The notes under the pieces are model-generated. The model made no database searches. It was given only the letters and a program-made list of their open reading frames with translations, and was not told where the DNA came from. Positions 37,187 through 45,838 of a stretch of 64,000 nt of DNA are shown one piece after another (the stretch's first letter is position 1; every line of letters begins with the position of its first letter). The stretch covers positions 1 to 64,000 of the forward strand of contig CAKUCX010000006.1 in the NCBI GenBank assembly GCA_934643865.1. Reading direction: 5' to 3'. This DNA comes from an uncultured Kiritimatiellota bacterium (lineage in GTDB: Bacteria > Verrucomicrobiota > Kiritimatiellia > RFP12 > UBA1067). Both the position numbers and the translations under genes were made by a program.

Positions 37187-38056
37187 TCAGAAGTTCGCGA
37201 CGAGGTGGATGCCGCCGCGCAGGATGCCCGCGTTGTAGTGGTCGTGGAGGTCGTAGCGGCTGTGGCGCACCTGCCGGCTCAGGCTGTAGTAGTAGGAGAG
37301 CGAGCCGCCCACCTTGAGCCATTCGGTAAGCTGGTAAGAGAGGCCCAGGTCGCTGTGGAAGTTGTTGAACGCAACGCCATTCACGTCGCCCTTCGAGTAG
37401 TGGTCCATGTAGGACCCGTTCGCGACGCCGAAGCCGGAGCCGAGCGTGAGCGTGAGGGCGTCGGTGAGCGCGAAGGCGTGCGAGAAATCGAAGTCGAAGT
37501 AGAGCATGTTCTCGTCGTTGTGGCCGTTCGAGTCGAAGTCCCACCACACGTAGGCGCGCGGCGTGAGGTACGGGTTGCGCCAGCGCACGCCCGCGAGGAA
37601 CTCGTCCGTCTCGCGCATTCCCGAAGCGTGGCGGTTCGGGAACTGGTAGAGGATGAAGCCCGTCTCGACGTCGAGGCAGTCGAAGGCCGTGTAGTTGTAA
37701 CTCACCGTCTCGTCGACGATGCTCATGCCGCCGAAGCGGTGCGGGCCCTTGTAGCCGTTGATGGCGAAGTTCGACCAGGCGCGCAGCTTGATCTTGCCGT
37801 ACTCGGCCGCCTCGCCGAGCTTGAGCCAGACGTTCCCGGCCGGCTGCCACACGGCCGTGTCGAACATGATCTGCCCGCGCCAGATGTAGGCGGAGTAGAA
37901 CGTCAGCTCCAGATCGAGGTCGACGAAGGCGTCGAGGAGCGTCTCCGTCTTCTCCTCGGAGACGGCGGGCGGCGGCGCCGGCGAGGAGGTCTTCGTTTCG
38001 GCGAAGACGGCGCCCGCGCTGAGGGCCGTCGCGATCAGGATGAGTCGTGTATGCAT
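37187..38056 (-). CDS. Outer-membrane beta-barrel protein
   Basis: 289 residues with a signal peptide (1-18, ending VFA). The mature protein has alternating aromatic beta strands such as TFYSAYIWRGQ and LSYYYSLSRQ, and ends in Phe, as expected for an outer-membrane barrel. It resembles putative porins of the TorF type without a firm family match. The ATG lies seven bases after TGC-TATACT; the spacer TAGGGGC might also serve as a ribosome site. Substrate unknown. Confidence 0.7.
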   Translation of the reverse strand: MHTRLILIATALSAGAVFAETKTSSPAPPPAVSEEKTETLLDAFVDLDLELTFYSAYIWRGQIMFDTAVWQPAGNVWLKLGEAAEYGKIKLRAWSNFAINGYKGPHRFGGMSIVDETVSYNYTAFDCLDVETGFILYQFPNRHASGMRETDEFLAGVRWRNPYLTPRAYVWWDFDSNGHNDENMLYFDFDFSHAFALTDALTLTLGSGFGVANGSYMDHYSKGDVNGVAFNNFHSDLGLSYQLTEWLKVGGSLSYYYSLSRQVRHSRYDLHDHYNAGILRGGIHLVANF

Positions 38057-38063
38057 GCCCCTA

Positions 38064-38072
38064 AGTATAGCA
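38064..38072 (-). promoter_or_regulatory. Extended -10 box, leaderless-type
   Basis: Minus-strand TGC-TATACT ending seven bases before the ATG of the outer-membrane protein gene. Confidence 0.6.
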
Positions 38073-38102
38073 GAAAAAGCGCCGCGCCGCGCACCCCCAA
38101 GC

Positions 38103-38549
38103 CTAGACCTGCAGGAAGCCGCCGCCGAGGGCCGCGCCCGACGGCGGGCCGGACGGCTCGCTCGGCCGGTAGTCGGCGACGATCTTCCGCCACGTCTCCA
38201 GCACGTTGACAAAGCCTTCGAGAAGCGACAGGAATGCCTCGACGCCAAGGCACGCGAGCGGCGCGACGCGCGTGAGCGTCAGCTCGCCGTTCTCCGGGTT
38301 GACGGCCAGCGTCGCGCCCGCCGTCCCCGCGAAGTTGAAGTTCGCCTCCAGCATCGCGCGGTAGAGCGGCGCAAGGCCCTGCGGCGGCGGCTCGCCGATG
38401 ACGCCGTTCAAGACAACAGCCTCAAGATCGGCGATCTCCAGGACGGAGACGTCCATGCCGTCGATCGTCAGGCGCGTCGCGCCATCGTGCAGCGCAAGCT
38501 CAACGCCGAGCGACCGCCCCGCTTCCAAGACGAGTTCGTCGAACCCCAT
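38103..38549 (-). CDS. CesT/Tir-type type III secretion chaperone
   Basis: 148 residues, acidic and small, with the class I T3SS chaperone pattern: an N-terminal helix (FDELVLEAG), beta strands (TRLTIDGMDVSVLEI), LYRAMLEANF, a TLAVNPENGELTLTR strand pair and an amphipathic C-terminal helix (LSLLEGFVNVLETWRK). Such chaperones bind effectors before secretion. No secretion apparatus or obvious effector is in the window. It lies 16 bp after the DUF5107-TPR gene. Confidence 0.75.
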   Translation of the reverse strand: MGFDELVLEAGRSLGVELALHDGATRLTIDGMDVSVLEIADLEAVVLNGVIGEPPPQGLAPLYRAMLEANFNFAGTAGATLAVNPENGELTLTRVAPLACLGVEAFLSLLEGFVNVLETWRKIVADYRPSEPSGPPSGAALGGGFLQV

Positions 38550-38565
38550 GGCGTCCCCCGCTTCC

Positions 38566-41500
38566 CTACTTCTGCTTCTGCCGGGCCTGGTAGGCGGCCC
38601 AGAGGAGGGCGGGCTTCTTCGCGGCGACCTCCTGGAAGAGGGCCTTCGCCTCGGCGGCCTTGCCGTCGGCGAGGCACGCGAGGCCGCGCAGGTACTTCGC
38701 CTTCCAGAGGTTGTCCGCCTGGCGTTCCATCGGCGAGTTCTCGCCGCCGAACTTCGCGTAGGCGTCGATGACCTTCGGCTGCGGCGTCTCCAGGGTCGCG
38801 ATGGCCTTCTGGAGCTCGGCGCGGTTCGCCGCGACGTCCGCCTCCGCCCCCTTCAGCTCGCGGAGGACGAGCATGCGGTAGAAGTTCATCTCGCCGGGGT
38901 GGACCCAGCCCTTGAGCGCGTGCGCGAGCTCGTCGCGCCAGCCCTTCTCGTCGCCCTGAGCCTTGCGGCACTGCGCGAGGTAGTAGCGCACCTTCGGCTC
39001 CGTGCCCGCGTCGCCGGGGCGGCCCGCCTGCAGGCTCTCGGGATAGGTGAGCGCCTGGCGGAAGTCGGCCTCGGCGCCGGGGAAGTCCTTCGCCGCCATC
39101 TTCCCGAGGCCGCGCAGCAGGAGCGCGTCCACGAATGGCGCGAGCAGCCCCTCGCCGCCCTCCCACACGTGGAAGCGCCGGCCCGTGAGGATCGCGAGCG
39201 CGGCGTCGTAGTCGCCCGCCTCGTTGAAGAGGTAGGCCATGCGCAGGATGCAGGCGTCGTACTTCTCGGCCGTCGCGCGGTACGTCTTCATCGTCGCGAG
39301 GCGCTCCGCCGTCCCCTTGCCGAGCTTCTCGGCGAGCTTGTCCATCTCCTCCAGCGCGCGGAAGTTCGTGGGGTCGGCCGCAAGCGCCTTCACGTAGTAG
39401 CCGTAGGCCTCCTCGCTCGGGACGCCCGAGGGGACGCCCGTGTTCGTGAAGTACGTGCCGGGATGCGCGAGGGCGAAGCCCATGTTGCGGAGCGCGAGCG
39501 CGTGGTCGGGCTTGAGGGCGAGCGCCTTCTGCCAGCTCGCGCGCGCGGCGTCCTTCTGGTCGTTGTTCCATTCGAGGTTGCCGAGGTAGTACCACGTGTT
39601 CGCGAGGTCGGGGCGGAGCGCCGCCGCCCGCTTCAGCACGGCGTACTCCTCGTGGCGGCTCGGGAAGCAGTAGTCCGTGGACTGCGCCGCCGCCTGCGCG
39701 TAGCGTTCTTTCGCGAGGTCCGCGCGCCCCATCCGCTCCAGCGCGGCGCCGCCGAAGTAGTCGAAGAGCGCATTCTTGTAGCTCGCACACGCCGCGACCG
39801 TCTCCTTGAGCGGCAGGGCGCCCTCGGTCCTATAGGGCTTCTCCCGCGCGGCAAGGGCGCTTGCCTGGTCGCAGAGCGCCGCCACCTCGTGCCACGCGCC
39901 GAGGCTCCAGTAGTCGCACACGGTCTCCAGCAGGGCCTGCGCCTTGAGGCCGCGGTTCTCGCCCGCGTTCACCACGGCGTCCTCGCCGTCATCCTCCAGG
40001 AACGCGCGCTCGGCGACGCCCCAGGCGTCGAGCGGGTCGATGGCCGCCGCAAGGCGCAGCTCCTTCGCGCAGCCTGTCACGTCCTTGAGCTGGCGGAGGA
40101 TGTAGGCCCGCGTGACGTGCAGCTTCGCCTCCTTCGCGCCCCGGTCGAGCGCGTCCTCGACGCGCGCCAAGGCCTCCTCCCAGTCGCCCCGCAGGCACGC
40201 GAGGCGGGCGAGCCCCGCGTAGGCCATGCGCGCGTGCGTACTGCGCCAGGTCACGCGCCAGTAGAGGTCTTCGGCCTCCTTGAACTTCGCCGCGCGCACG
40301 GCGGGGTCGTCCGCGAGCTGGCCCTCCTCTTCGAGAACGACCGCGAGCAGGTATTCCGGCTCGGCGTCCTTCGCCCGCGTGTAGTTGCGCGTGACGCGCG
40401 CCACCGCCGTGCGCAGCAGCTTCTCCGCCTTCGCATACTCGGCGTTCTTCGCGAGGCGCGTCGCGAGGGCGACGTTCGCGGCCGCGTAGCCGGGATCGAG
40501 TTCAAGCGCGCGCGCGTAGTAGGGAACGGGGTCGATGAGACCGTTGTGGAACTGGTCGAGGCGGAGGCCCGTCAGGTACGCCTCCTCGGCGCTCGTGTAG
40601 TCCTTCGGCTCCTTCGGGTTCGCCACCTTCGGCGGCAGCGGGTCGTGCGGGTCGGGGCCGACGGGCGTGTAGGCGAGGAAGACCTTGCCGGAGGCGTCCG
40701 CGAGCGTCGCCGTGAACGCCTGGTCCTGCGCGTCGGCCGGAACCTTCACGGTCTTGCACCAGGGCGTGTCGGGGCCGATGGCGACCTTCTTTTCCTCGAA
40801 GACGGGCGCGGGCGCGCCCTTCTGCAGGACGCGCACCGTGCAGTCCTTCAGGACGCGCGTCGAGTGGAAGCCGACGAGCAGGTCCTCCTTCTTCTCCAGG
40901 CGCTCCACGTTCACCGCGCCGTCGATCGTCACGTTCTTCACGCCGCCGATGCCCTTGACGGGGAACCAGAACTGCTTGACCGTGCGCGTCTCGTAGGGGT
41001 CGATCCAGCTGTAGTCCGGCTGGTTGTCGCTCCAGCAGCCGACCATCAGCTCCAGGTACGGGCCGTCCGAGTCGGTCAGCACCGTGTCCCACACGTGCGC
41101 CTCCGGGAAGTTGCCCCAGAGGAAGAACTTCTTGCCGACGGTGATGTGGCGGTTCGAGACGTGCGCCGTGCCCATGTTCTTCTTGTGGTCGTAGCCGGCG
41201 AGCCAGGCGTTGTCGGGGTCCATCGCGAAGATGGAGCGGCTCTCGACCGTGAAGTTGCGCCACCAGGAGAGGTCAATCAGACCCTCCACGTCGTCCGCCG
41301 TCTTCGCGCGCTGCGAGGGGATCCACTGGTGGTCGACCTTCTTCGGGCCCATCGGAAACGACGTCCAGAACGCCTTGTGGTGGTCGAAGCCGAGGTGGCA
41401 GCTCGGCGGGAAGATCACCTGGTAGTCGTCGCCGCAGTGGACGGAGACGTTCGCCCAGTAGATCATCGACTCGATGTAGGGCCCGCGGTTCATGAAGACG

Positions 41501-42081
41501 TTCTCGGCCTGCAGCACGGCGCGGTCCGGGAGGAGGGAAAGGCCTATCGACCACTTGAGCCTACGGCGCAGCTCGGTCTCGCCGATCCAGATCGCCTTCT
41601 TCCCCGTCTTCTTGTCCGTCACGAGCCTCCAGTCGATCGGCATCGCCGTCGTCGCGCGGTGGTGGTGCGGGAAGTTCCACTCCACGCCGCCCGAGATCCA
41701 CGCGCCGAGCATGCCGATGAGCGCGGGCTTGACGACGTGCTGGCGGTAGAACGTCTCGAAGCCCGTCTTCTTGTCCGTCAGGTTGAGGAGGTGGCCGCCG
41801 TGCTCGGGCAGGAGGCCGAACTGCAGCCAGTCGTTCTCCATCGTGAGGTACGTGTACGTCTCGTCGATTTTCCCGTCGTGGAGCACGTCCTGCATCGGAT
41901 AGGGGTAGACGCGCCCCTGCGCGCCCTGGTAGACGCGCCCCGTGTAGAAGACGGGCGTCTTGTCGTAGCCGCCCGGCGCGTACGTCGGCAGCGTGATCGT
42001 CTTCTTTTCCATGGCGACGCCGCCCGCGAGCGCGGCGGACGCAGCGAGCGCCGTCAGCGCGAGATTGAGCCTCTTCATCAT
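38566..42081 (-). CDS. Secreted DUF5107 and TPR-repeat protein
   Basis: 1171 residues with a signal peptide (about 1-20). Residues about 25-400 match the DUF5107 pattern (LPEHGGHLLNLTDKKTG, then GGVEWNFPHHH), a fold related to galactose-mutarotase/aldose-epimerase-like sugar-binding domains. From about 540 on there are many TPR units (ARALELDPGYAAANVALATR is one). Members occur in polysaccharide-degrading bacteria, where they may bind or process sugars; activity is not established. The first of two adjacent ATGs was used. It follows the GH110-like gene by 61 bp. Confidence 0.75.
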   Translation of the reverse strand: MMKRLNLALTALAASAALAGGVAMEKKTITLPTYAPGGYDKTPVFYTGRVYQGAQGRVYPYPMQDVLHDGKIDETYTYLTMENDWLQFGLLPEHGGHLLNLTDKKTGFETFYRQHVVKPALIGMLGAWISGGVEWNFPHHHRATTAMPIDWRLVTDKKTGKKAIWIGETELRRRLKWSIGLSLLPDRAVLQAENVFMNRGPYIESMIYWANVSVHCGDDYQVIFPPSCHLGFDHHKAFWTSFPMGPKKVDHQWIPSQRAKTADDVEGLIDLSWWRNFTVESRSIFAMDPDNAWLAGYDHKKNMGTAHVSNRHITVGKKFFLWGNFPEAHVWDTVLTDSDGPYLELMVGCWSDNQPDYSWIDPYETRTVKQFWFPVKGIGGVKNVTIDGAVNVERLEKKEDLLVGFHSTRVLKDCTVRVLQKGAPAPVFEEKKVAIGPDTPWCKTVKVPADAQDQAFTATLADASGKVFLAYTPVGPDPHDPLPPKVANPKEPKDYTSAEEAYLTGLRLDQFHNGLIDPVPYYARALELDPGYAAANVALATRLAKNAEYAKAEKLLRTAVARVTRNYTRAKDAEPEYLLAVVLEEEGQLADDPAVRAAKFKEAEDLYWRVTWRSTHARMAYAGLARLACLRGDWEEALARVEDALDRGAKEAKLHVTRAYILRQLKDVTGCAKELRLAAAIDPLDAWGVAERAFLEDDGEDAVVNAGENRGLKAQALLETVCDYWSLGAWHEVAALCDQASALAAREKPYRTEGALPLKETVAACASYKNALFDYFGGAALERMGRADLAKERYAQAAAQSTDYCFPSRHEEYAVLKRAAALRPDLANTWYYLGNLEWNNDQKDAARASWQKALALKPDHALALRNMGFALAHPGTYFTNTGVPSGVPSEEAYGYYVKALAADPTNFRALEEMDKLAEKLGKGTAERLATMKTYRATAEKYDACILRMAYLFNEAGDYDAALAILTGRRFHVWEGGEGLLAPFVDALLLRGLGKMAAKDFPGAEADFRQALTYPESLQAGRPGDAGTEPKVRYYLAQCRKAQGDEKGWRDELAHALKGWVHPGEMNFYRMLVLRELKGAEADVAANRAELQKAIATLETPQPKVIDAYAKFGGENSPMERQADNLWKAKYLRGLACLADGKAAEAKALFQEVAAKKPALLWAAYQARQKQK

Positions 42082-42142
42082 CGTATCCGTTTCCTCTTTT
42101 CTGCCTGAAGCCTTTTGAAGCCTTTTCCGCCCGGGGCCGGGC

Positions 42143-44101
42143 CTACCGCCGTGCGGGCATCCGGTCCACGGGCGCACCGGAGATGTGGAGGTCCGTCGCG
42201 TCGCCATCCACGCGGATGCGGCCCGCATACGGCAGCCTCGGCGCGCCCGGGTCGTTCCAGACGACCGTGTTGTCGCGGAAGTGGAAGCCGCTCCCGTTCA
42301 TGATGTACCAGAGGTAACCGCGCGGATTCACGAACGTACACCCCTCGACGAGAATGTCGCCCACGGCCTCCCCGCTCGGGACGACGGGCTTGCCGGCCGC
42401 CTCGTAGGCGGCGACGGCCTTCGCGAACGCGGCGTTCTTGATCGGCACCTGGCGCATCGGCGCATCGCCCTTCCACGGCAGGCGCAGCGCCGTGAAGATC
42501 TGGCTTGAGACGCCGCCCACCGTGAAGTCGTCGCGTACGTTCTCGAAGCGGCAGTTCCGCACGACGACGTTGCGGCAGCCGATGCCCTCGCACCAGACGT
42601 TGTAGGTGTAGCAGCTCTGGAAGCGGAGGGGCGAGCCGTCCATCGGCCCGAACGTGCAGTTCTCGAACGTGAGGTTGCTGCCGAGGACGAGGCCCCGGCT
42701 GTAGGACGAGCCGTGGAAGCGGCAGTTGCGGAAGAGGAAATTCTCCGTCGTGTACTCGTCGTCGACGAGGACGAAGAAGAGGCCCGTCTGCTGCGGGAGG
42801 TCGCGGTCGAAGGCGATCTGCTCGCCGTCGATCCGGACGATCCGCCCCGTCCAGCCCGGGACGGGAGCGAAGTCCTGCTGGCGCAGGCGCAGGCGCGAGC
42901 CCGTGCGGAAGAGCGTGTAGGCGACACCCCGGTTGTTGACGACCTCGACCGTGCGCGGCCCCTTCGTCCAGGCGATCTGCGTGCGGTCGTGGTAGTTGAA
43001 GTGGTCGTCGCGGTGCATCGTCGCCTCGCAGTCGATCATCTTCGCGTAGCCCTGCGACTGGACGACGTGGTGCGCGTCGGCCGTCGACGTGACGGGATAG
43101 TTCGCGCCCGGCTTCGGCCTCACGTTCACGTTCACGAGCTGCCACCACTTCTGCGCGCCGCGCGTCTCCACGCCAAGGCCCCACGTCGCCCAGATGTCCA
43201 CGTTGCGCAGCGTGAAGTGGCGGTTCGACGTCAGCACGACGCCGTTCATGCCGTAGTAGTGGTGCGTGATCGCGAAGACGTTGCCGATCTCCTTCTGCGC
43301 GACGAGGCGCACGAGGTCACGGTTCCTCTTCGGGCTGTAGCGGTTGGCCGAATAGGGCGCGACGTAGCCGTAGGCCGGCCTGACATACGGCCAGACGCGG
43401 ATGCGCGACGGCGAAAGCCACGCCATCTTCGCGCCCATCGTCCCGGCGCTCGTGCCGAAGTAGGCGCTGCCATGGTTGTTCCTGCCGTCGTCCCGGCGGG
43501 GGCCTGAGCGGTCCTTCGCCATGGGCGTGAGGAGCTGGATCGCCACGGGGTCCGGGTACTTGGGATGCGGCCTGTCGAGGTCGAAGTCGATGGTGGAGGT
43601 GTTGTCCTCCGCGCCTTCGGCCGCGCCGACGCACGTACACCAGAAGCCGAGCGGATCGCGCTCCCAGTCCCAGTCGATGTTGAAGTTCCCGACCTCGGTG
43701 CGCACGCAGTCCCGGATTTCGACGTTGCCGTAGCCCTCGACGAGGATGGAGGGGTCGTCCTGGTTCGGGACGGTGCGGCGGAAGACGAACGTCGCGCCGC
43801 CGCCGTCCACCACGCAGTCCGAGAGCCCCTCGATCTTGAGGCCCGGCCCGTCGAAGCAGCGGTACGTGCCGGGCGCGATGACGACGCGCGCCGCCTTCAC
43901 GCGCCGCGCCTCGGCGAACGCGCGGTTCGCGGCCTCGGCGTTGTGTTCGTTCGCCTCGGAGAGGCCGAAGTCGGCCGCCCGCACGACGGCGCCGCCCGTC
44001 GCGCGCGGCGACTCCACCTCGAAGTCCGGGCAGCCCGTCGGCTCGCCCCGGAGGATTCCGGCAGCCAGCGCCGCCAGCACGAACGCGCGTCCCTTCGCCA
44101 C
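42143..44101 (-). CDS. Secreted right-handed beta-helix glycosidase (GH110-like)
   Basis: 652 residues with a signal peptide. Repeated beta-helix coils such as FLFRNCRFHGSS and VVRNCRFENVRDD run through most of the protein. The HRDDHFNYHDRTQ segment resembles the GH110 alpha-1,3-galactosidase region with conserved acidic residues; pectate-lyase-like or polygalacturonase-like folds are alternatives. The GTG start has AGGAGG eight bases upstream and lies just 2 bp after the stop of the mannitol dehydrogenase gene, indicating co-transcription. Confidence 0.7.
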   Translation of the reverse strand: MAKGRAFVLAALAAGILRGEPTGCPDFEVESPRATGGAVVRAADFGLSEANEHNAEAANRAFAEARRVKAARVVIAPGTYRCFDGPGLKIEGLSDCVVDGGGATFVFRRTVPNQDDPSILVEGYGNVEIRDCVRTEVGNFNIDWDWERDPLGFWCTCVGAAEGAEDNTSTIDFDLDRPHPKYPDPVAIQLLTPMAKDRSGPRRDDGRNNHGSAYFGTSAGTMGAKMAWLSPSRIRVWPYVRPAYGYVAPYSANRYSPKRNRDLVRLVAQKEIGNVFAITHHYYGMNGVVLTSNRHFTLRNVDIWATWGLGVETRGAQKWWQLVNVNVRPKPGANYPVTSTADAHHVVQSQGYAKMIDCEATMHRDDHFNYHDRTQIAWTKGPRTVEVVNNRGVAYTLFRTGSRLRLRQQDFAPVPGWTGRIVRIDGEQIAFDRDLPQQTGLFFVLVDDEYTTENFLFRNCRFHGSSYSRGLVLGSNLTFENCTFGPMDGSPLRFQSCYTYNVWCEGIGCRNVVVRNCRFENVRDDFTVGGVSSQIFTALRLPWKGDAPMRQVPIKNAAFAKAVAAYEAAGKPVVPSGEAVGDILVEGCTFVNPRGYLWYIMNGSGFHFRDNTVVWNDPGAPRLPYAGRIRVDGDATDLHISGAPVDRMPARR

Positions 44102-44103
44102 AA

Positions 44104-45729
44104 TCAGGCCCTCCTGGCGGGAAGCTCGGTCTGCAGGAGGCGCCGCGCCGCGCCCGCGCCGCCGAGGAGCTTCACGAAGTAGTCCTCGATCCGGTCGGCG
44201 AGCGGCGTCTTCGTAAGGTCCGTGCCGAAGATGGATGCGTTCGCGAGGATGCCGCGCAGCTGGCCGCGGTAGGTGGCGGGGTCGTTCCAGACGATCCCCT
44301 TCAGCTGCGCCTGCAGCTCGTCCTTGAGCGGGTCGGCCGAGACCTCCATCGCCTCGCCCGCGTCGTTGACCGCGAGCAGATAGCGCAGCCAGCCCGCGAG
44401 CGCGAGCGGAATCGCGACGAGCGTGCCGAGGTCGCGCCCGGCGGCGAGGTAGCTCTTCACCGTCTCGCCGAAGCGCACGCCCACCTTCTGCGACGTGTCC
44501 GTCGCGATGCGGCGCGGGTCGTCCGGCATGAACGGGTTCGGCAGGCGTTCGTTGACGACCTCGTCGATGAACGCCTTCGGGGAGATGATCTTCGGATCGA
44601 CGACGACGGGCAGACCCTCCACGTAGCCGAGGCGCTTCACGAGGCGCACGATGTCCGCGTCCTTCATCTCCTCGCAGATGAGCGTGTAACCGAGCAGACA
44701 GCCGTACATCGCCATCGCCGTGTGGAGCGGGTTGAGGCACGTCGTCACCTTCATCTTCTCGGTCATGTTCACCGTCGCGCGGTCGCAGAAGTAGACGCCG
44801 GCCCGTTCGAGGGGCGGCCGCCCGTTCGGGAAGCGGTCCTCGACGACGAGGTACTGCGGCTTCTCGGCGTTCACGAACGGCGCGATGAACGTCTTCTTCG
44901 ACGTGACGACGGGCGCCATGCCCTCGATGCCGTCCGCCGCAAGGGCCTTCTCGACCATCGGGTGCGGGCGGGGCGTGATCTTGTCGATCATCGACCAGGG
45001 GAAGGCGACCTTCGCCTCGTCCTCCAGGTACGCGAGGAATCCGCCATCCACGAACCCGTCCCCGTGCCAGGCCCGCGCGATCTCGACGACGGCGTTCCGC
45101 AGCTTCTCGCCGTTGTGCGAGCAATTGTCCATCGAGACGACCGCGAGCGGCAGCTGTCCGGCCCGGTAGCGCGCTAGGAGGAGCGCGCAGACGATCGACA
45201 TCGCGTGGCGCGCGGCGGCGGGGCCCTCCTTCATGTCCGCCTCGACGACCGGCAGGAGCGCGCCGTCCGGCTTCCGGAGCGCGTAGCCCTTCTCCGTGAT
45301 CGTGAACGAGAGCATCTTCAGGGAGGGCGCGCGGAAGATCGCCTCCAGGTGCGCCTTCGCGGTCGCGTCGGAGAAGTCCGCCTTCACGCCCTCGGCGACG
45401 CCCGCGAGCACTTCGCGCGTCGTCGTGCCGTCGGGATTGAGGAGCACGTTCAGCGTGAGGTTGTCGTGCGGCGCGTAGATCCGGTCGATGATGTCGTAGT
45501 CGAACGTATCGCACGCGATGATGCCGGTCTTCGCGAGGCCCGCGTCCAGGAGACGCTGGTTGAGCGAGCCGATGAAGCCCCGGAAGATGTTGCCCGCGCC
45601 GAAATGGACCCACTCGGGGGCGGCCTTCGTCTGCGCGCGCATGGCGGCGATGTCGAACTTCGGCAGCGCCACGTGCGCGGCCTTCCAGGCATCCGCCTGC
45701 GTCAGGATGGAATCGAGCGTCAACTGCAT
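44104..45729 (-). CDS. Mannitol 2-dehydrogenase / fructuronate reductase family
   Basis: 541 residues. The N-terminal Rossmann motif is HFGAGNIFRG (42-51); the family signature SMDNCSHNGEKL lies near 200 and the C-terminal helical domain contains NPLHTAMAMYG. The family reduces fructuronate, tagaturonate or fructose with NAD(P)H; in pectin or uronate breakdown this links uronates to 2-keto-3-deoxygluconate. The ATG has AAAGGAGA upstream and a clear -35/-10 pair. It is the first gene of the run with GH110-like, DUF5107-TPR and the T3SS chaperone. Confidence 0.85.
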   Translation of the reverse strand: MQLTLDSILTQADAWKAAHVALPKFDIAAMRAQTKAAPEWVHFGAGNIFRGFIGSLNQRLLDAGLAKTGIIACDTFDYDIIDRIYAPHDNLTLNVLLNPDGTTTREVLAGVAEGVKADFSDATAKAHLEAIFRAPSLKMLSFTITEKGYALRKPDGALLPVVEADMKEGPAAARHAMSIVCALLLARYRAGQLPLAVVSMDNCSHNGEKLRNAVVEIARAWHGDGFVDGGFLAYLEDEAKVAFPWSMIDKITPRPHPMVEKALAADGIEGMAPVVTSKKTFIAPFVNAEKPQYLVVEDRFPNGRPPLERAGVYFCDRATVNMTEKMKVTTCLNPLHTAMAMYGCLLGYTLICEEMKDADIVRLVKRLGYVEGLPVVVDPKIISPKAFIDEVVNERLPNPFMPDDPRRIATDTSQKVGVRFGETVKSYLAAGRDLGTLVAIPLALAGWLRYLLAVNDAGEAMEVSADPLKDELQAQLKGIVWNDPATYRGQLRGILANASIFGTDLTKTPLADRIEDYFVKLLGGAGAARRLLQTELPARRA

Positions 45730-45752
45730 GTGCCTGTCTCCTTTTGCCGAGC

Positions 45753-45782
45753 AGTATACCACACGAGCGTTTTGCGGGTCAA
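45753..45782 (-). promoter_or_regulatory. Promoter of the mannitol dehydrogenase operon
   Basis: Minus-strand -35 TTGACC (45777-45782), 18-bp spacer, then TGG-TATACT with the -10 at 45753-45758, 23 bases upstream of the ATG. Confidence 0.65.
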
Positions 45783-45799
45783 CATGCGCGCCGCGCGAA

Positions 45800-45815
45800 G
45801 GGGGGGGGGGGGGGG
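45800..45815. repeat. 16-base G homopolymer at the cas1 promoter
   Basis: An uninterrupted run of 16 G. It ends 10 bases before the plus-strand -10 box of cas1, so it fills the place of the -35 element and part of the spacer. Confidence 0.95.
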
Positions 45816-45822
45816 CAAACTG

Positions 45823-45831
45823 TGCTATACT
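45823..45831 (+). promoter_or_regulatory. Extended -10 box of cas1, leaderless-type
   Basis: TGC-TATACT; the hexamer (45826-45831) ends seven bases before the cas1 ATG. No -35 is visible because that position is inside the G run. Confidence 0.6.
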
Positions 45832-45838
45832 ACCGAGC

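Noticed and set aside
38398..42108. Very long open frames on the plus strand opposite the DUF5107-TPR gene and many other genes
   Set aside because: They are antisense shadows caused by high G+C: Arg/Ala/Val-rich low-complexity translations without domains, start signals or signal peptides.
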